Source: Calycina herbarum (lineage: Eukaryota; Ascomycota; Leotiomycetes; Helotiales; Pezizellaceae). Taken from it: 64,000 bases of DNA. Where the stretch lies: the NCBI GenBank assembly GCA_001414485.1, contig LLEY01000001.1, positions 806,001-870,000 of the forward strand, written 5' to 3'. The position numbers and the translations under genes are program-made. Position 1 is the first letter of the stretch; every line of letters begins with the position of its first letter. This document shows, piece by piece, positions 1-11,031 of this stretch. The notes under the pieces are model-generated. The model was not told where the DNA came from. It did not search any database and saw only the letters and a program-made list of their open reading frames with translations.

Positions 1-505
1 TTTTCCTAAATGCCATAGAATGCCCCGAGTTGCCATGTCTGAGTCCGAATAAATAACAGGTTTCCTTTCTGGGAATGAGAGCTCGGTTAAATCACGTGGG
101 ATAAGTTTGGGGATCATGTAAAAAAGGTAATTAGAGTGCCTAAATAGACGGAATCTCGACTCTCGATTGTTTAACAGTAGTTATCTCTCTATATGCATCA
201 TCATCTATTCATCAAGCCAGCCTCCATCAACCGGGACCTGTCACATGACGCCTGCGCCACTTTCCCATTGTGGATTGACATCGCGAATAGTTTTTAGTCT
301 ATCATAGACTAAAAACTCAAAAGTGATGAGAGAATACAATCTACTCGGAACTTTTGATTAATTCCATAGGCAATCCAATGATATTGCCGTTCTCGTACGG
401 CTATCCAGATGACTCACATCACAACCTGGGTGTAAACACCTAAATTAATACTTAAAAACAGAAATATCAACGCATTTCTCGGAAATCTCGTGTCTCTTTG
501 GAAAC
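1..505. other. Intergenic, no gene seen
   Basis: No supported coding region. The only clear structure is a perfect inverted repeat at 291-315, listed separately. The rest is ordinary mixed-composition sequence. Confidence 0.6.
291..315. repeat. Perfect 11-bp inverted repeat (hairpin)
   Basis: Arms TTTTTAGTCTA (291-301) and TAGACTAAAAA (305-315) are perfect reverse complements around a 3-nt loop. It could be a protein-binding palindrome, a transcript hairpin or the relic of a small inverted-repeat element; nothing nearby decides. Confidence 0.75.
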
Positions 506-597
506 GTGGCATCTCTTCTCACACTGCCTCTTAAATTCCCCTCTAAAATACTCTTCAACGTTTTCTTCCCTCTTCAGGTAGCAAAGACCACCCAGAA

Positions 598-1068
598 TCT
601 AGAGACGGATATACATTCAACATCTCCTTCAACTCGGGCCCTGGAAACCCTCTTCATAGATTTCGGAAGATATATACAGACACCGCCATCATTTGCATAT
701 GTCGTCTACTTTAATTCGAAGGAGAAGAGATTCTGTACTCCAACGCCACATTGTGTTTTATAGGAGCCGACTACCGCCTACTCATATCCCACATCAATTA
801 TAACATTTGCAAAAGACACCAAAGGCTCATTCAAAGCCTCCATATAGATACTTGGGCCCCTTTGGTGCCTTATGACCTCCCTTTTTGCTCGTGGAAAGAG
901 ATATTTTATCTTTTCTCGAGGGACTTTGCGTCTCTGCGATTCCTTGTGCTGCCCATACCCACCGGTCGTGATGAGGATATTGAGGAACATTACCCTCCAT
1001 TAAGCCTGAATCTCTCCTGGTGGTTACAGCCTATTTTGCTATTAAAGGTCTGGAACACTTCAAGCTAG
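598..1068 (+). pseudogene. Decayed 2EXR/DUF7730-like gene, copy 1
   Basis: Read in the frame of position 751, the sequence gives a CR...FEGEEILYSNATLCF block followed by a QSLHID block and a SWKEIFYLF...LRFLVLPI block. This is the layout of the fungus-specific 2EXR/DUF7730 proteins (CR-x-IY-x-E...LYS, then an I-x-L-x-I strand, then a W-rich segment). A TAA at 712-714 falls exactly where the IY of the CRxIY motif is expected, and no good start is visible upstream. Biochemical function of the family is unknown. The call is a disrupted copy; an unseen intron removing the stop is possible but no donor or acceptor pair is obvious. Confidence 0.5.
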
Positions 1069-1205
1069 AATGCGTGGTTTCTCAAAGGAACCTCGATCTC
1101 GTTCTAGCAACGGCTTCAACAACAACTCAACCCCCTTTCATAAGACAAGGGAGCTTTCGTCTTCTCGGTCTACCTAGGAAGATTTGAATTATAATATATC
1201 AGTAC

Positions 1206-1586
1206 ATGACAATCCCGCAAAACCGCACCGTACATCCACATCTGACTCCCGGAGTTGACGGAACCACAACGAACATAATCCCACTATTTCAAACATGTCG
1301 AGAAATCTACAAAGAAGCAGAGGTGGTTTTGTACTCGGAAGCCATTTTCTCATTTTGTTCGTATACACATCTTCAAGAAGTGGAAATTTTCTGTTTCGCG
1401 AGGAATTCAAGACAACTGAGTCTCATGCGACGAATTTGTCTTCGCGAAAGGGAGAGAAGCGCATGTTCGGAAGAGAGGCTCTCTTACTTTACCCATTTCA
1501 TGGATGAGAATCCGCGGATTGAGTATGACATGTTATCTCCCGACCCGAGGGCAGAATACCATCCTTGCTGTAGGGATTTTTTGTAG
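1206..1586 (+). pseudogene. 2EXR/DUF7730-like fragment, copy 2
   Basis: The open frame (no ATG at its 5' end) encodes a clean TCREIYKEAEVVLYSEAIFSF motif, the hallmark of the 2EXR/DUF7730 family, about 30 residues in. After it the frame keeps some family character (a RRICLRER stretch) and stops at 1584-1586, about half the usual family length. It lies directly downstream of another decayed copy at 598-1068, suggesting an old tandem pair. Whether any part is expressed cannot be judged. Confidence 0.5.
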
Positions 1587-1694
1587 AAAAGGCGCAAGAA
1601 GGTTGTTATCGAGGTCTTCATTTATTTTGGTGAGAGTAGACGTCTTATATAACGAGATGGAAATTCCCTTGAAATAAATGAATAAGATGCTTTA

Positions 1695-2100
1695 AAAATG
1701 ATACTCCAACCCTTGACCTTTTATCTCATACTCCCCCTCCGGCAACCCTCACTTCCCCTCATCACCCTCCTCTCATAACTCTTCCAAACACTCCAAGCCT
1801 TCTCCCTAACCTCCACCAAAGACTTCCCATCTTTAATGATGACCTCCCTCGTCCCCTCGACCGTGTCAGCAGGCACACTAACACCATGCCGCACTCTCCA
1901 AACACCTCTTCTCATCAACAAGAATAACCTCAGTATAATAATCCAACACCCATTTGGGCGCACTAGTTCCAGTTTTCATCGCGGTGATGAGTTCGGGAAG
2001 CGTAGATGCTTCGCCTATTAATGAGTAGGGGATGAGATCTAGGTCTGGATTTGATAAAGTGAAGGGACCGTAGATCTGGGGGTTGTTAGTATGAGTTAGC
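1695..2100 (-). pseudogene. Frameshifted gene fragment, family not recognised
   Basis: On the minus strand an uninterrupted protein-like stretch runs from about 2100 to 1887 (including PKWVLDYYTEVILVDEKR), meets an in-frame TAG, and continues in another frame (VSVPADTVEGTREVIIKDG) to about 1760, ending near 1695 in the first frame with GEYEIKGQGLEYHF. Composition and continuity suggest one ancestral coding region with small frameshifts. No family could be assigned. Confidence 0.3.
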
Positions 2101-2700
2101 CGAGTATGTGAAAGAGAGAGGGGAGAGGGGATGTTTACTTAAGCATAAAATCCAACTCGAAATACAAGAAAAATGGAATGGCAAATTGGACATGGCCCTC
2201 TAACCATTCCTTCTTAAATTATTCCATGGCCGTATTTGGGGATCGTTTCAGAAGTATTTGGGAGACCATCATATGAAGGTTTATAGCTTATCGTTGTATT
2301 GGGGTTTTGTTGTTGTAAATGTATTATAGTTTTTATTGAATGCCAGTTCAATATTTCGTTCTCTCCTTCAGTGTTATTTAGATCACCATGTTGCACCCCC
2401 GGCTTCAACTCCCACCCCGTAAGGCGAGAACCCCATCAATTCCCATCCAGTCACCCAGTCCTATCTCCATGTTTACGAGCAAGTGGTAAGAATCAACGAG
2501 TTTAGACGAAAGAGTCGTCCATGACCAGCCGTTCGTCCGAATCATAAGGATGAGTCATGGGTTCGGATTTACCAGCTTTAGAATGCAAGAACTCTGATTC
2601 TTGCGTTCGAAACATTTTTGACATCAAACGCGAACTTGCTTGAACCAGACTGTGGAGAATTGAAATCATGGAGGGTGGAATTGGGGGTTTCTGTGCCTCG

Positions 2701-2734
2701 GAAGGAGTTCTTGAGAGGAAGGAGTTCTTGAGAG
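2701..2734. repeat. 17-bp tandem duplication
   Basis: The unit GAAGGAGTTCTTGAGAG occurs twice head to tail (2701-2717, 2718-2734). Short direct duplications like this arise by replication slippage. Confidence 0.85.
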
Positions 2735-3730
2735 GAAGGATTGTTGGTTAGTCGCTGCCTCCGTTCTGGAATCGGGAGCTCTGATGGATAATCAAAAAGG
2801 AAGGAACCATCCCCTTTAAATGATATCATCAGCGAACTTGTTGAGACTCTTTCCTTCCTCAGAAAATCAACATACAACTACCACCACCATCAACAAGAAG
2901 GAACCATCCATCCTCCTCACCAAACCAACCAAAACCCCCTCGGTTCCACCCCCCAGTCCGTAACACAAAACAGAACTAAAGCAAAACAAGCTTTTCAGAC
3001 CTGGCTAAAAAGCGGGTACCTTGTCGATCCTCGATACCCTCAGGCTCAACGCCGATCCCGTTTCCGCCCCGTCGCTGCCACCGAAAGATCATCAACTCCC
3101 AGGTTTCGGAGTTGAGGGGGATGTGCAACGGTGATACAGATCTCGTATTGGCATTTCGTATTTCCAACCTCTCTCTCTTTATCCTCTCTCGCTCGTTCAT
3201 CGTCTCGCAGTACTCCGTATGAAGAAATTTAATAGGCATTTGGCCTAGGGGAGGGAGCTAGCTGTGAAGGATTCGAAAATATGGGTTTATGAGGCACATG
3301 ATGTCCCAAATAAATTAAGAACACGCGCTGCTTGCGCAACGCTGTGTGGGTCAGTGCAGCTGTACCTCTCGGGAAGTATTTCACGAGATCGATTTGATCG
3401 ATGTGGAAAACCCTTATTGTTGAACAGAAAGTCTTGATATTTAGGACGGAAACACTGGAAGCATTGCGCGTCCCGTCCCCCGGATCTTGGACGTTGTGTT
3501 CACGGGAGGTCAAGCTGTCAAAAAACGAAGCTAAGCAAGGCCGAGGAACGGAACACAAGAACGGGCTTGATCACTGGGAATGGGGTTATACTTTGCACTC
3601 TACCCGGTCGTGCCTTCCTTTCTCAACTTAAACCCGCTTATCTGATGGCGTGACGAGAGTGAGGGTGCTGGAAGGCGCGATTTCAAGTCCCACGAATCAG
3701 TCTCCTGGGTCACCAAATCGGGATCTTGTC

Positions 3731-3785
3731 AGGGAAGGAACGGCCTTGACCTCTTCGACGCTTCGAACACCTCGCATCTCGGACC
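3731..3785 (+). repeat. Dispersed repeat core (AGGGAAGGAACGRCCTYGAC family)
   Basis: AGGGAAGGAACGGCCTTGAC at 3731-3750 matches a core found at several other places in the window (about 7251, 7431, 7489, 18214, 19177 on plus; 7911, 8086, 58905 on minus). It is followed, as at 18.2 kb, by a TCGACGCTTCGAACACC-type tail. Probably the relic of a short interspersed element. Confidence 0.5.
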
Positions 3786-4081
3786 GTGAATGTTGTGATG
3801 AATGTTTTCTTATTTTTATAATTTTTAAAAAGAGTACAATGGTATATACTGTACTCAGTCGGAGAGTGCTAATTTGTACTCGTTCTCCATACTCCTGCGG
3901 ACTTGGGCCACTTTGATCCAACACCCAAATCCTCTCCTATTTAACAAAAGAGATCTAAACCGTATCTCGGTAAATTATTTTTCCAGACTCCAATAAAAAT
4001 GCTGCTATGGTATCCCAAAACTCCCGCGCAAGAAAAGTATTCCACGATTCCTGCCTCGCAAAATCTAACACGAAAGAAAAA

Positions 4082-5644
4082 TCAAAACTTCTTCGGCACA
4101 ACATCAACAACACACTTCGTTTCCAACCATCTCGCAAGCTTAACAGTCGGAACATCAACCGCGCGCCAGAAAATATCCGCCACGCAAATAATTATAGGGA
4201 GATAAATAACCAGCCCCGCACCCCAATGAAAATGTCTCCCCGTCAGCGTCTCCTTCCCAAAAGTCGCATCGAGATAAGGTGAAATCCGTGGCTCCAAAAT
4301 CGTCAAGCACAAATTGTGCATCAAGTAAAGGGCATAAGAGATGGAGCCTAAATACTGCGCAATACCAGTGTTAAAAAGGTTCTGCAGACATTCGAGTTGT
4401 GTGCATGCAATCACGATTTGGAAGGCCCCGAAACAAAACCAGACTGCTTGCCCTTCGTAGGGAAATGGGGTGTGTGCATCGAGGAATGCTATTCCCCAGA
4501 CTTCTTCAGGATGGTCGTTGGTCCAGGACGCGATGAAGAGACCGCTGATGACGTTGAATGTCCAGAATGCTTGCATGACTCTTTGGTGGGTGGTGTAGCC
4601 GTGATATTCTTCAAAGCGATCCTCAAGGGAATATTTTGGGAGGATGGTTGGGCTTGAGAATGGAGATGAAAAAGAAGGTCCTTGGTTGAGGATGTTGATT
4701 TCTGCGATTAACATACCACCAAGAAATTCAACTGTGTAGAGCTGTCCACCATGAAAGCAGAACAACATTATTCCCGTAAGAAGAAACAGTCGAATGTTAT
4801 TTCGACATCGAGAGAGTCCAATAAGCGTAATGAAAAGGACCATTGATTGTGCAAATTCAATTGGAATCGTCCAGAGGGCGGGGTTGTATGCTGGTGCCGG
4901 TACAAGAATTTCTGAAATCCACCAAGAGGCTTTCAAAAGGCCGGAACATGTATCCCACCAATCACCGAACTGTGTAGTAATTTCGAGATATCTGTTGGCG
5001 TATCGATCATCGGACAGGCCAGCGTAAACGGCTATAGCCATGAAAAAGAGGGTTATTATTGAGGGAAGGAAAAGTCGGAGTGCTCGTCGAAAAACGGACG
5101 AGGAAATGGTGTTGGCCAGAGCACCGTATTGTTGTGCATGTATTTGCATGATTGGTTTGTATGCTAGAACAAAACCTGAAATGATAAAAAAGATATGAAC
5201 CATTGGTCGGGGTGAGTAGAGAACTCGTATAAAAGGTAGTTGTAGTGGTGATGATGGAGCTCCGTCCTCGTAGAGACCGTATGGTTCCGCAAACCACCCC
5301 AGATTCTCCTCTGTATAATGACCCATAAATACCACGAATGATGCCACCCCCCGCAGACCGTCTAGGTATGAAGTCGGATGTAATCGATGTTGCTTTGTAG
5401 AAAGTGGTTGTTTGCGTTGTAGAAAGCTAGGTATCAGTCCGAGAGTCCCTCGTTGCACAAGCTTCTTCGACGAATTGAACAAGATGCTGCATTTTGTAGT
5501 TGGTAAGATATCGTTCTCGACGTTCGCCCTCGGCGAGGAAGCCAGTGTTGGATGATCTTTTGTCATTGTGTACATCGGAGGAGGAAATTTGGTGTTTTCG
5601 GGAGCGGATTTGGAGTTAATGAGTGTAGTATGTGGAAAAACCAT
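4082..5644 (-). CDS. Acyltransferase 3 family membrane protein
   Basis: One uninterrupted exon encodes 520 aa with ATG at 5644 and TGA at 4082-4084. Residues 92-110 carry the family signature (YLDGLRGVASFVVFMGHY) with the conserved His (about 109) of the Acyl_transf_3 (PF01757) active region. Several hydrophobic segments follow, including one near HIFFIISGFVLAYKP, and a LWTIPIEF motif fits the family's LW-x-x-x-x-E block. These enzymes move acyl groups, often acetyl, onto sugars, lipids or secondary metabolites at a membrane. The first 85 residues are polar and an in-frame ATG pair (MYTMTKD, residues 24-27) could also start translation. It looks intact, unlike its decayed neighbours. The substrate cannot be inferred; a link to nearby P450 and transporter genes is only a suggestion. 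Confidence 0.9.
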   Translation of the reverse strand: MVFPHTTLINSKSAPENTKFPPPMYTMTKDHPTLASSPRANVENDILPTTKCSILFNSSKKLVQRGTLGLIPSFLQRKQPLSTKQHRLHPTSYLDGLRGVASFVVFMGHYTEENLGWFAEPYGLYEDGAPSSPLQLPFIRVLYSPRPMVHIFFIISGFVLAYKPIMQIHAQQYGALANTISSSVFRRALRLFLPSIITLFFMAIAVYAGLSDDRYANRYLEITTQFGDWWDTCSGLLKASWWISEILVPAPAYNPALWTIPIEFAQSMVLFITLIGLSRCRNNIRLFLLTGIMLFCFHGGQLYTVEFLGGMLIAEINILNQGPSFSSPFSSPTILPKYSLEDRFEEYHGYTTHQRVMQAFWTFNVISGLFIASWTNDHPEEVWGIAFLDAHTPFPYEGQAVWFCFGAFQIVIACTQLECLQNLFNTGIAQYLGSISYALYLMHNLCLTILEPRISPYLDATFGKETLTGRHFHWGAGLVIYLPIIICVADIFWRAVDVPTVKLARWLETKCVVDVVPKKF

Positions 5645-8547
5645 CTAAACTTCCATGAGGGGACTCCTCAAGCAAGCCAGTAAAGTAGGCGACGAATGAG
5701 CTTTGACTTCAATGAAAAAGGGGTAGATATAACTGAACAAGAAGAGAAATTGGTGATAGGGAAAAAAATGATAGAAGAGGATGTGATGTTGAAAGAAAAG
5801 GAACAGTTGATCAGAAGAAATGCATTGTTCAAGCTCGCTCATACATATCCAACCAGACACCAGATAGATTGACATGGTGGGGCACTACTAACCCCAGACA
5901 AGAGATCCGGCGCGCCACTGTATTACAAGGGTGTAAAGTTGACGCTTGGAAAGCATGACTGGCCACAGACAGTCGACCATGCCTGAAGTGGTGGAGCTGG
6001 CAAGAGTATCAGATGTGGAGCTAATGCTGGGGGTCCCTGAAGAGAGTTTCCTATTTTGGTAGGACAACTGGTTGTTTTCTTAATTTAGTTCTTGGGATGC
6101 GATTTGACTTGATCTGGTTCTTGGTTTGCTCGTACCCCTAAACGGAACAAAATCAGTTCATGCTTCGAGAAAAAAAGAGACACAGATCCCGGGAATGGAA
6201 AAACTGGTTTGCTCAGAGTAAACAGGTTTGACATTGAGAGACAGTCCTGGAAGTGTGGAGACTTGATATCTAAAATCGGATATTTTGGCTGGATATGGTC
6301 AAACGTCCATAGGGCGTTCTGAGAACTGGGATGATTCCGGAGACACTTGGATCTTCCTGCAATTGGAACCGAGCATAACATTTGAATGTGGGAGAATGGA
6401 AGGTTGACCGATGACGATGATTTTCGTTGGGAGGGTTTAACCTGTTTCAAAAGCAGACGGACAGATGAATCCAACCGCCAGATCCCAGCGTGAAGCGTCC
6501 GATGTGTTCGAAGTTGAAGTGCAAAACACATAAAAGGCTAGGCTTCCTTGGGAGAAGGTGCTGGAGATCCAAGAGACTTGTCACTGTCTTTCGTGGTGAG
6601 ACTCGAGCTGAAGATTGATTTCTTCCCCAGTTTTCTTTTTCTGGGAAGCGACGGGATCCCGGCCCGGATACGAGAAGCCGGTGATGAGCCGTAATAGGGG
6701 TTCCGGAGAACCTCCTCTTCCATTTCTTGCCTGCCCTTCCAGAACATTGGAAGGACGGGATGCAATTGTCTCACTGCCCACCGCGCTCAACTTCTCTCTA
6801 AGGAATCGTCTTGAGCAAGACAACACTAGAGCTGTAGCCTTGCCAGCACCGGATTATGGCAGATGTTGATAAGCAGATAGCATCTGAAGTAATGTGTAGC
6901 ATGTCATTCCCATGGCAGCTCTTCAGTTGCATCCTTATCCAGTCAAGAACGGTAAGAGCACATCAGAAATGGTTCCCACCCTAGGTAGGTAGGTTTGGCC
7001 AGCAAAATGGGACGGTCGATGACGGGGAGCAGGTAGTAAGTAGCTCAAATTCAAGGCCCGAATGGAACTTGGCTGACCTCTCTACTCCAGTGTCGACTTC
7101 CCTGAACTGCTGAACCAAAACATCCATACTTCTTGATCGAATTCCCAGAATTCGCGAGCCCCGACGATATTGGGATGTTGGATTACGAGCAGTGGGTTGA
7201 GCAGTTGAAACTCCTGCGAGAGGGCGCCCTCTGGGTCTGTTCCTGGTGTTGAGGAAGGAACGACCTCGACGAGTCGCCAGCGATCACGAATTGGCAAGAG
7301 AAGCTGCCAATGAAGACATCGTGAATACAGATGGGATGAGATGAGATGGGATGATAACCTTGGACTGTATCATACCTCCCCTGGATGTTCTCTGCTCTCG
7401 TCATGGTAGCGCAAGAAGGTCGGGGCCAGAGGGAAGGAGCGACCTGGAGTCACCTCTCCTTGTCGGGTTGCGAGTCGAGGACAAGTGAGGGAAGGAGCGA
7501 CCTTTGCGCTTCTGGCTTCCAAATTGATGGGTTGCTCTTGCCTTGAAGTAAGGATTCGAATGGGCATTTGGTCATCCAATTACAGGGCTCCTGCTCTTCC
7601 AGGCGACGTTCGATGAGATAGAGTGATGTTGTGCATTACGGAGGTATTTTCCCGCCCAAACTGCATTCTAGACTTGAGTAAACTCAGTGCCGACTAGGAG
7701 CTCGAGTTTGAAGGAATCTGCAAAACGGGGATTATTCCTATAGCTTTTCGAAGTTACGGGATTGCGTTGCTATGATTTCGAACTGCGAACTAGTGCCATT
7801 TTCTTAGATTACGAACCGCGAGTCGACTGGGCTGAGGGGTCAAGCATCATGCCAGAGCCCAATGGCCAAAACCTCAATCGCACACGACGACTTTCAAGGC
7901 AAGAGCCGAAGGTCGTTCCATCCCTCACTTGTCCTTGACTAGTAAACCTAAAAGAGGACTTGAGATCGCTCTTTTCCTCTTTAACACAAACAGAGAAGAT
8001 GTCGAGCTATAAACAAAATACAATTTATCATCTCCTTGACAGCTGCGCTTGCCAATTCGTGGGCAAGTGGGTCCGTGGTCGAGTTCGAGGTTGTTCCTTC
8101 CTCAACCTGAAACAATGAACAAACCGGTGGACGTATGCGAAACCGAGCTTTCGTCCTCCAGTCAACGAGGAAGGAAAGACATTGCGAGCTCAAGCTCTGC
8201 ACTCAAATCCTGTAACAATGTCGTGATTGCGTGATGTTTTGGATTACTTGCGAAAGGCTCAGAATGAGGTTTTTACTCAAACCGCGATGCAATTTTAGGC
8301 TCGACTCACTCAAAATGCGGGTTACGATCTCTTATGCGTGTTTGACAAAACGATAGTTTTATTACCTTTGGGTCTTTTCGAATGTCAGGGGTTTGCAGTC
8401 CTTTCATTTCGAACTACGAACTCAGGCTATTTGCTGCAGCTTCTACATATGGAGGTTCTTCTTTATACACGTCGTACTTGTACGCACTTCCTGCATGGCC
8501 CGGCAGCAGATGCCTCTGACCCTTACCATAGACCCTCTCACGAGCAG
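5645..8547. other. Intergenic with dispersed repeat relics, no supported gene
   Basis: Several short open frames on both strands (for example a 78-codon minus frame at 6538-6774 rich in basic and Ser residues) resemble no family I know and lack good starts. The stretch contains at least five copies of the GGAAGGARCGACC repeat core (7251, 7431, 7489 plus; 7911, 8086 minus) and two related stretches near 7720-7795 and 8343-8420 that share ATTTCGAACTRCGAACT. It looks like accumulated repeat debris. Confidence 0.45.
7251..7510 (+). repeat. Cluster of three dispersed repeat cores
   Basis: GAGGAAGGAACGACCTCGAC (7251-7270), GGGAAGGAGCGACCTGGAGT (7431-7450) and GAGGGAAGGAGCGACCTTTG (about 7488-7507) are near-identical cores within 260 bp, all on the plus strand. 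Two inverted copies follow at about 7911-7929 and 8086-8104. Confidence 0.55.
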
Positions 8548-10081
8548 TCAATCCCTCTCAATCTCCCATGGATAGAGTCTTCTTTTCCTCAACTCCGGGA
8601 TGAGTAACTCAATAACATCCACATAGCTGCTGGGCTGGACAATATTTGCAATATTAAGCCATCCAGGTCAGCTACCTTAAACCATCGTTCCATTTCATCG
8701 GCAACAGTACTTGGCGGCCCAACCGTTAAAGGGCTTAATCCACCAGCTGAAAAATTAGCTCCCAATGTCCTGGGGGACTTCACAGTCCCTACCTCGGGAT
8801 GTCACTGTGTTGGCGGATTTGGACTGCGAGCCAGAAATTGGGTCGTCTGGTCCCAATCTGGAAACATCGATTCCTGTTACCCCGCTGAAAAATACCAAAC
8901 CGCTGATGTTCGAATTGTACTTTTCATACTCGGCTTTCTTTGCGTATGCTTCTTCGTCGGTTCGACCGAGCAGTGGTGTTAATGTTGCCAAAAACTTCAC
9001 ATCATTTGCCTTCCGACCCGCCTTTTCGGCAAGTCGTCGCCCGTCATCGACTTTGACGCGGAGAGCTTCGGGTGTGGGACCTGCTATGAAGATAGCTTCT
9101 GCATGAAGAGCTGCAAATTCCGAACCTGCTCTAAAGTGACTGTTAGTCTTGTTGAAACCTGTAGGTTCATTCTATATAGCTTACTAGGATGTTCTGGCTT
9201 AGAAGAGAAACGGAGTTCTTTAAGGGCTAGGGCCAACTAAGTGGTGACTTTGCAACTTGTAGAACTTTCCATCATGGTTGATTTCACGAACTTTGGATGG
9301 ATCTGTGTAGGTATCACTTTCTGGGTCCTTTTTCATCGTCTGCCCAAGAACCTTTCCAGAGTCTGTCACTTTATTAGTACAGTAATGCGGATATTTCCTT
9401 CTACATCAGAGACGGGCTCGAACATACTTGTACACTATCCTCAAATACTCATCCGCCCTCGCATATCTTTCATCATGTTCCGGCGGCTCCTCGAGTCCAA
9501 TAGCCCTAAAAGCACACTTCTTCCAACTCGTCACTATTCCACGCAAAGCGGCCTTTGGTTAGATAAACGAGCGTCGAGAAGCGTTTGGCGAGTAACATCG
9601 GGGGTTCGAAGGAAGTAGAAGATGTGATTCCGAATGTGAGGTTCTTGGTTACTGTTGCCATAGCAGATAATGGCTGGATACTGTCAGTTCTTCCCTGGAA
9701 GGGGTTATGGGGAGGAGACGAACGATTACGGGATCTAACATTGGCCATTGAACCGCTCTTTGGATACATGGATCTAGACTGCCCTCATATACGTCTTAAC
9801 CTCCGTAGCTGTCGGCGAGGGAGAGGGCGTTGAAGTTTCCACGTTCCTTGTTTTGTTTAGTTGCTGAAAATATGGGCTGGGTAGTGAGAGGGAACCTACG
9901 AGGATCTTGGCCAGTTCGATCCAATACTCGATTGTGTGTTTTTGATCAGAGTTGTCTACTGGATTCTGGTGAGATAAACATCTGCTGTATTAGGGTTGGT
10001 TGAGAATATGAGTAGAAGACTTACTTTCCACTGACCTATCGATGTACTTCTTACTGCGGGTGTATTGACTGAGGTTGCCAT
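8548..10081 (-). pseudogene. Decayed NtaA/SnaA/DszA-type FMN-dependent monooxygenase
   Basis: The minus strand shows, in order, the length of a flavin-dependent nitrilotriacetate/dibenzothiophene-type monooxygenase (luciferase-like fold): ATG at 10081, an EYWIELAKIL segment, NALSLADSYGG, SAMATVTKNLTFGITSSTSF, LLAKRFSTL..TKGRFAWN, VTSWKKCAFRAIGLEEPP, DPESDTYTDPSKVREINHDG, EFAALHAEAIFIAGPTPEAL, FLATLTPLLGRTDEEAYAK and a C-terminal VDVIELLIPELRKRRLYP block ending at TGA 8548-8550. Fungal introns are still visible, such as 9363-9427 with a GTATGT donor, TACTAATAA branch site and CAG. Breaks are plain: a TAA replaces the Tyr of the GGYDVYEG motif near 9810, two bases are missing between WN and VTSWKK near 9530, a further shift follows GSWADDE near 9340, and another lies near 8650. 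Intact enzymes use FMNH2 from a partner reductase. This copy cannot make a full protein without repair. Confidence 0.9.
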
Positions 10082-11031
10082 TTCGAGTTTTGATTTCTGG
10101 AAATACTGAAACATCCAAAACCGAGATTGAAGAACGACGATCAAGATGCTTGTTATTATGGCTTCCTCACACCACTCTTGCGCATTCTAATTTCTAGGGG
10201 CACTCTACATCTTAGCTCTGATTTCTTTACTACCCAAATTCTCGGTTCCGTCTTGGCGGCGCTCACTTGCTTAGATTTGCAACGACTTTAATATTAGTTC
10301 ACAGAAATTCATCTCGATTTGTCGCCCACCAGTCCACCACTTTTGGAAATCCGATGCTTTTATGGGGTCTCCGAATGTCTGAGTATTGAGAACTGCGAGT
10401 TCACGATATCGCGATCCACTTTTGGAATGTCGTGATATACCCATGACAACTGGTGATCAGGGACTTTTGCAGCACCAGTTAAATCCAAGTTCTGAATTAC
10501 ACAGGGTCACAGGCACCCGATTGTAGGACGGACGTCGAAATAAACTTGGAGATAAAGTTCAACTATTTTTGGTTTTGAACAATCCCGAGGAATTTCCTGC
10601 TCCCCACTTACTTTGCTTGGACTACAAGCTCCACCCGAAAACAATCTCCAGCAGAAAGACTCGTTGGAACACCAGGTTCAATAAATACTACCCCAGAAGA
10701 GTGTTCCAGCCAGAAGGTAGGAGTGTGGGGTGGGTTAACAATTCAGCCCACTGGGAGCCCCACCACCAAACCCAAGGGGAGACGAATAAATCCCGATGAG
10801 ACTACGGAGGAGTTATCCATTTCTCAGCGCAAAGGTGGGATTCTGGTTGAGAATCTATTCTTTGCAATCGCTGCCAATATGGCGTTATATTATCTAGATC
10901 AAAGCTCAATTACTTGTGCCGCATCGCCTCTTGATGGGAGGATATAAAGGGTTGGTGAGCACTTGATCAAGACCTAGCAAGAGTTCTATCCCATTTATCA
11001 GCTCTCGTATTGTTTTTCGCTCGATTTAATA
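10082..11031. other. Intergenic, no supported gene
   Basis: Two short plus-strand open frames (10569-10799 and 10723-10947) have no recognisable family and no good start. No repeat was recognised. Confidence 0.45.

Larger units (their letters stand above)
2101..4081. other. Intergenic, no gene seen
   Basis: Only short unsupported open frames. Contains a 17-bp perfect tandem duplication (2701-2717 and 2718-2734) and one copy of a dispersed repeat core near 3731-3750. Confidence 0.5.

Noticed and set aside
6085..6531. Minus-strand 148-codon open frame
   Set aside because: No recognisable motif, no homologous block elsewhere in the window, mixed composition; not enough to call a gene.
8765..9106. 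Plus-strand 113-codon open frame
   Set aside because: Antisense to the best-conserved part of the flavin monooxygenase relic, which explains its openness.
10723..10947. Open frame with a YYLDQSSIT stretch upstream of the MFS relic, reminiscent of the KYLDQAAIT helix
   Set aside because: The resemblance covers only a few residues; no other MFS block is nearby, so a duplicated first exon is not supported.
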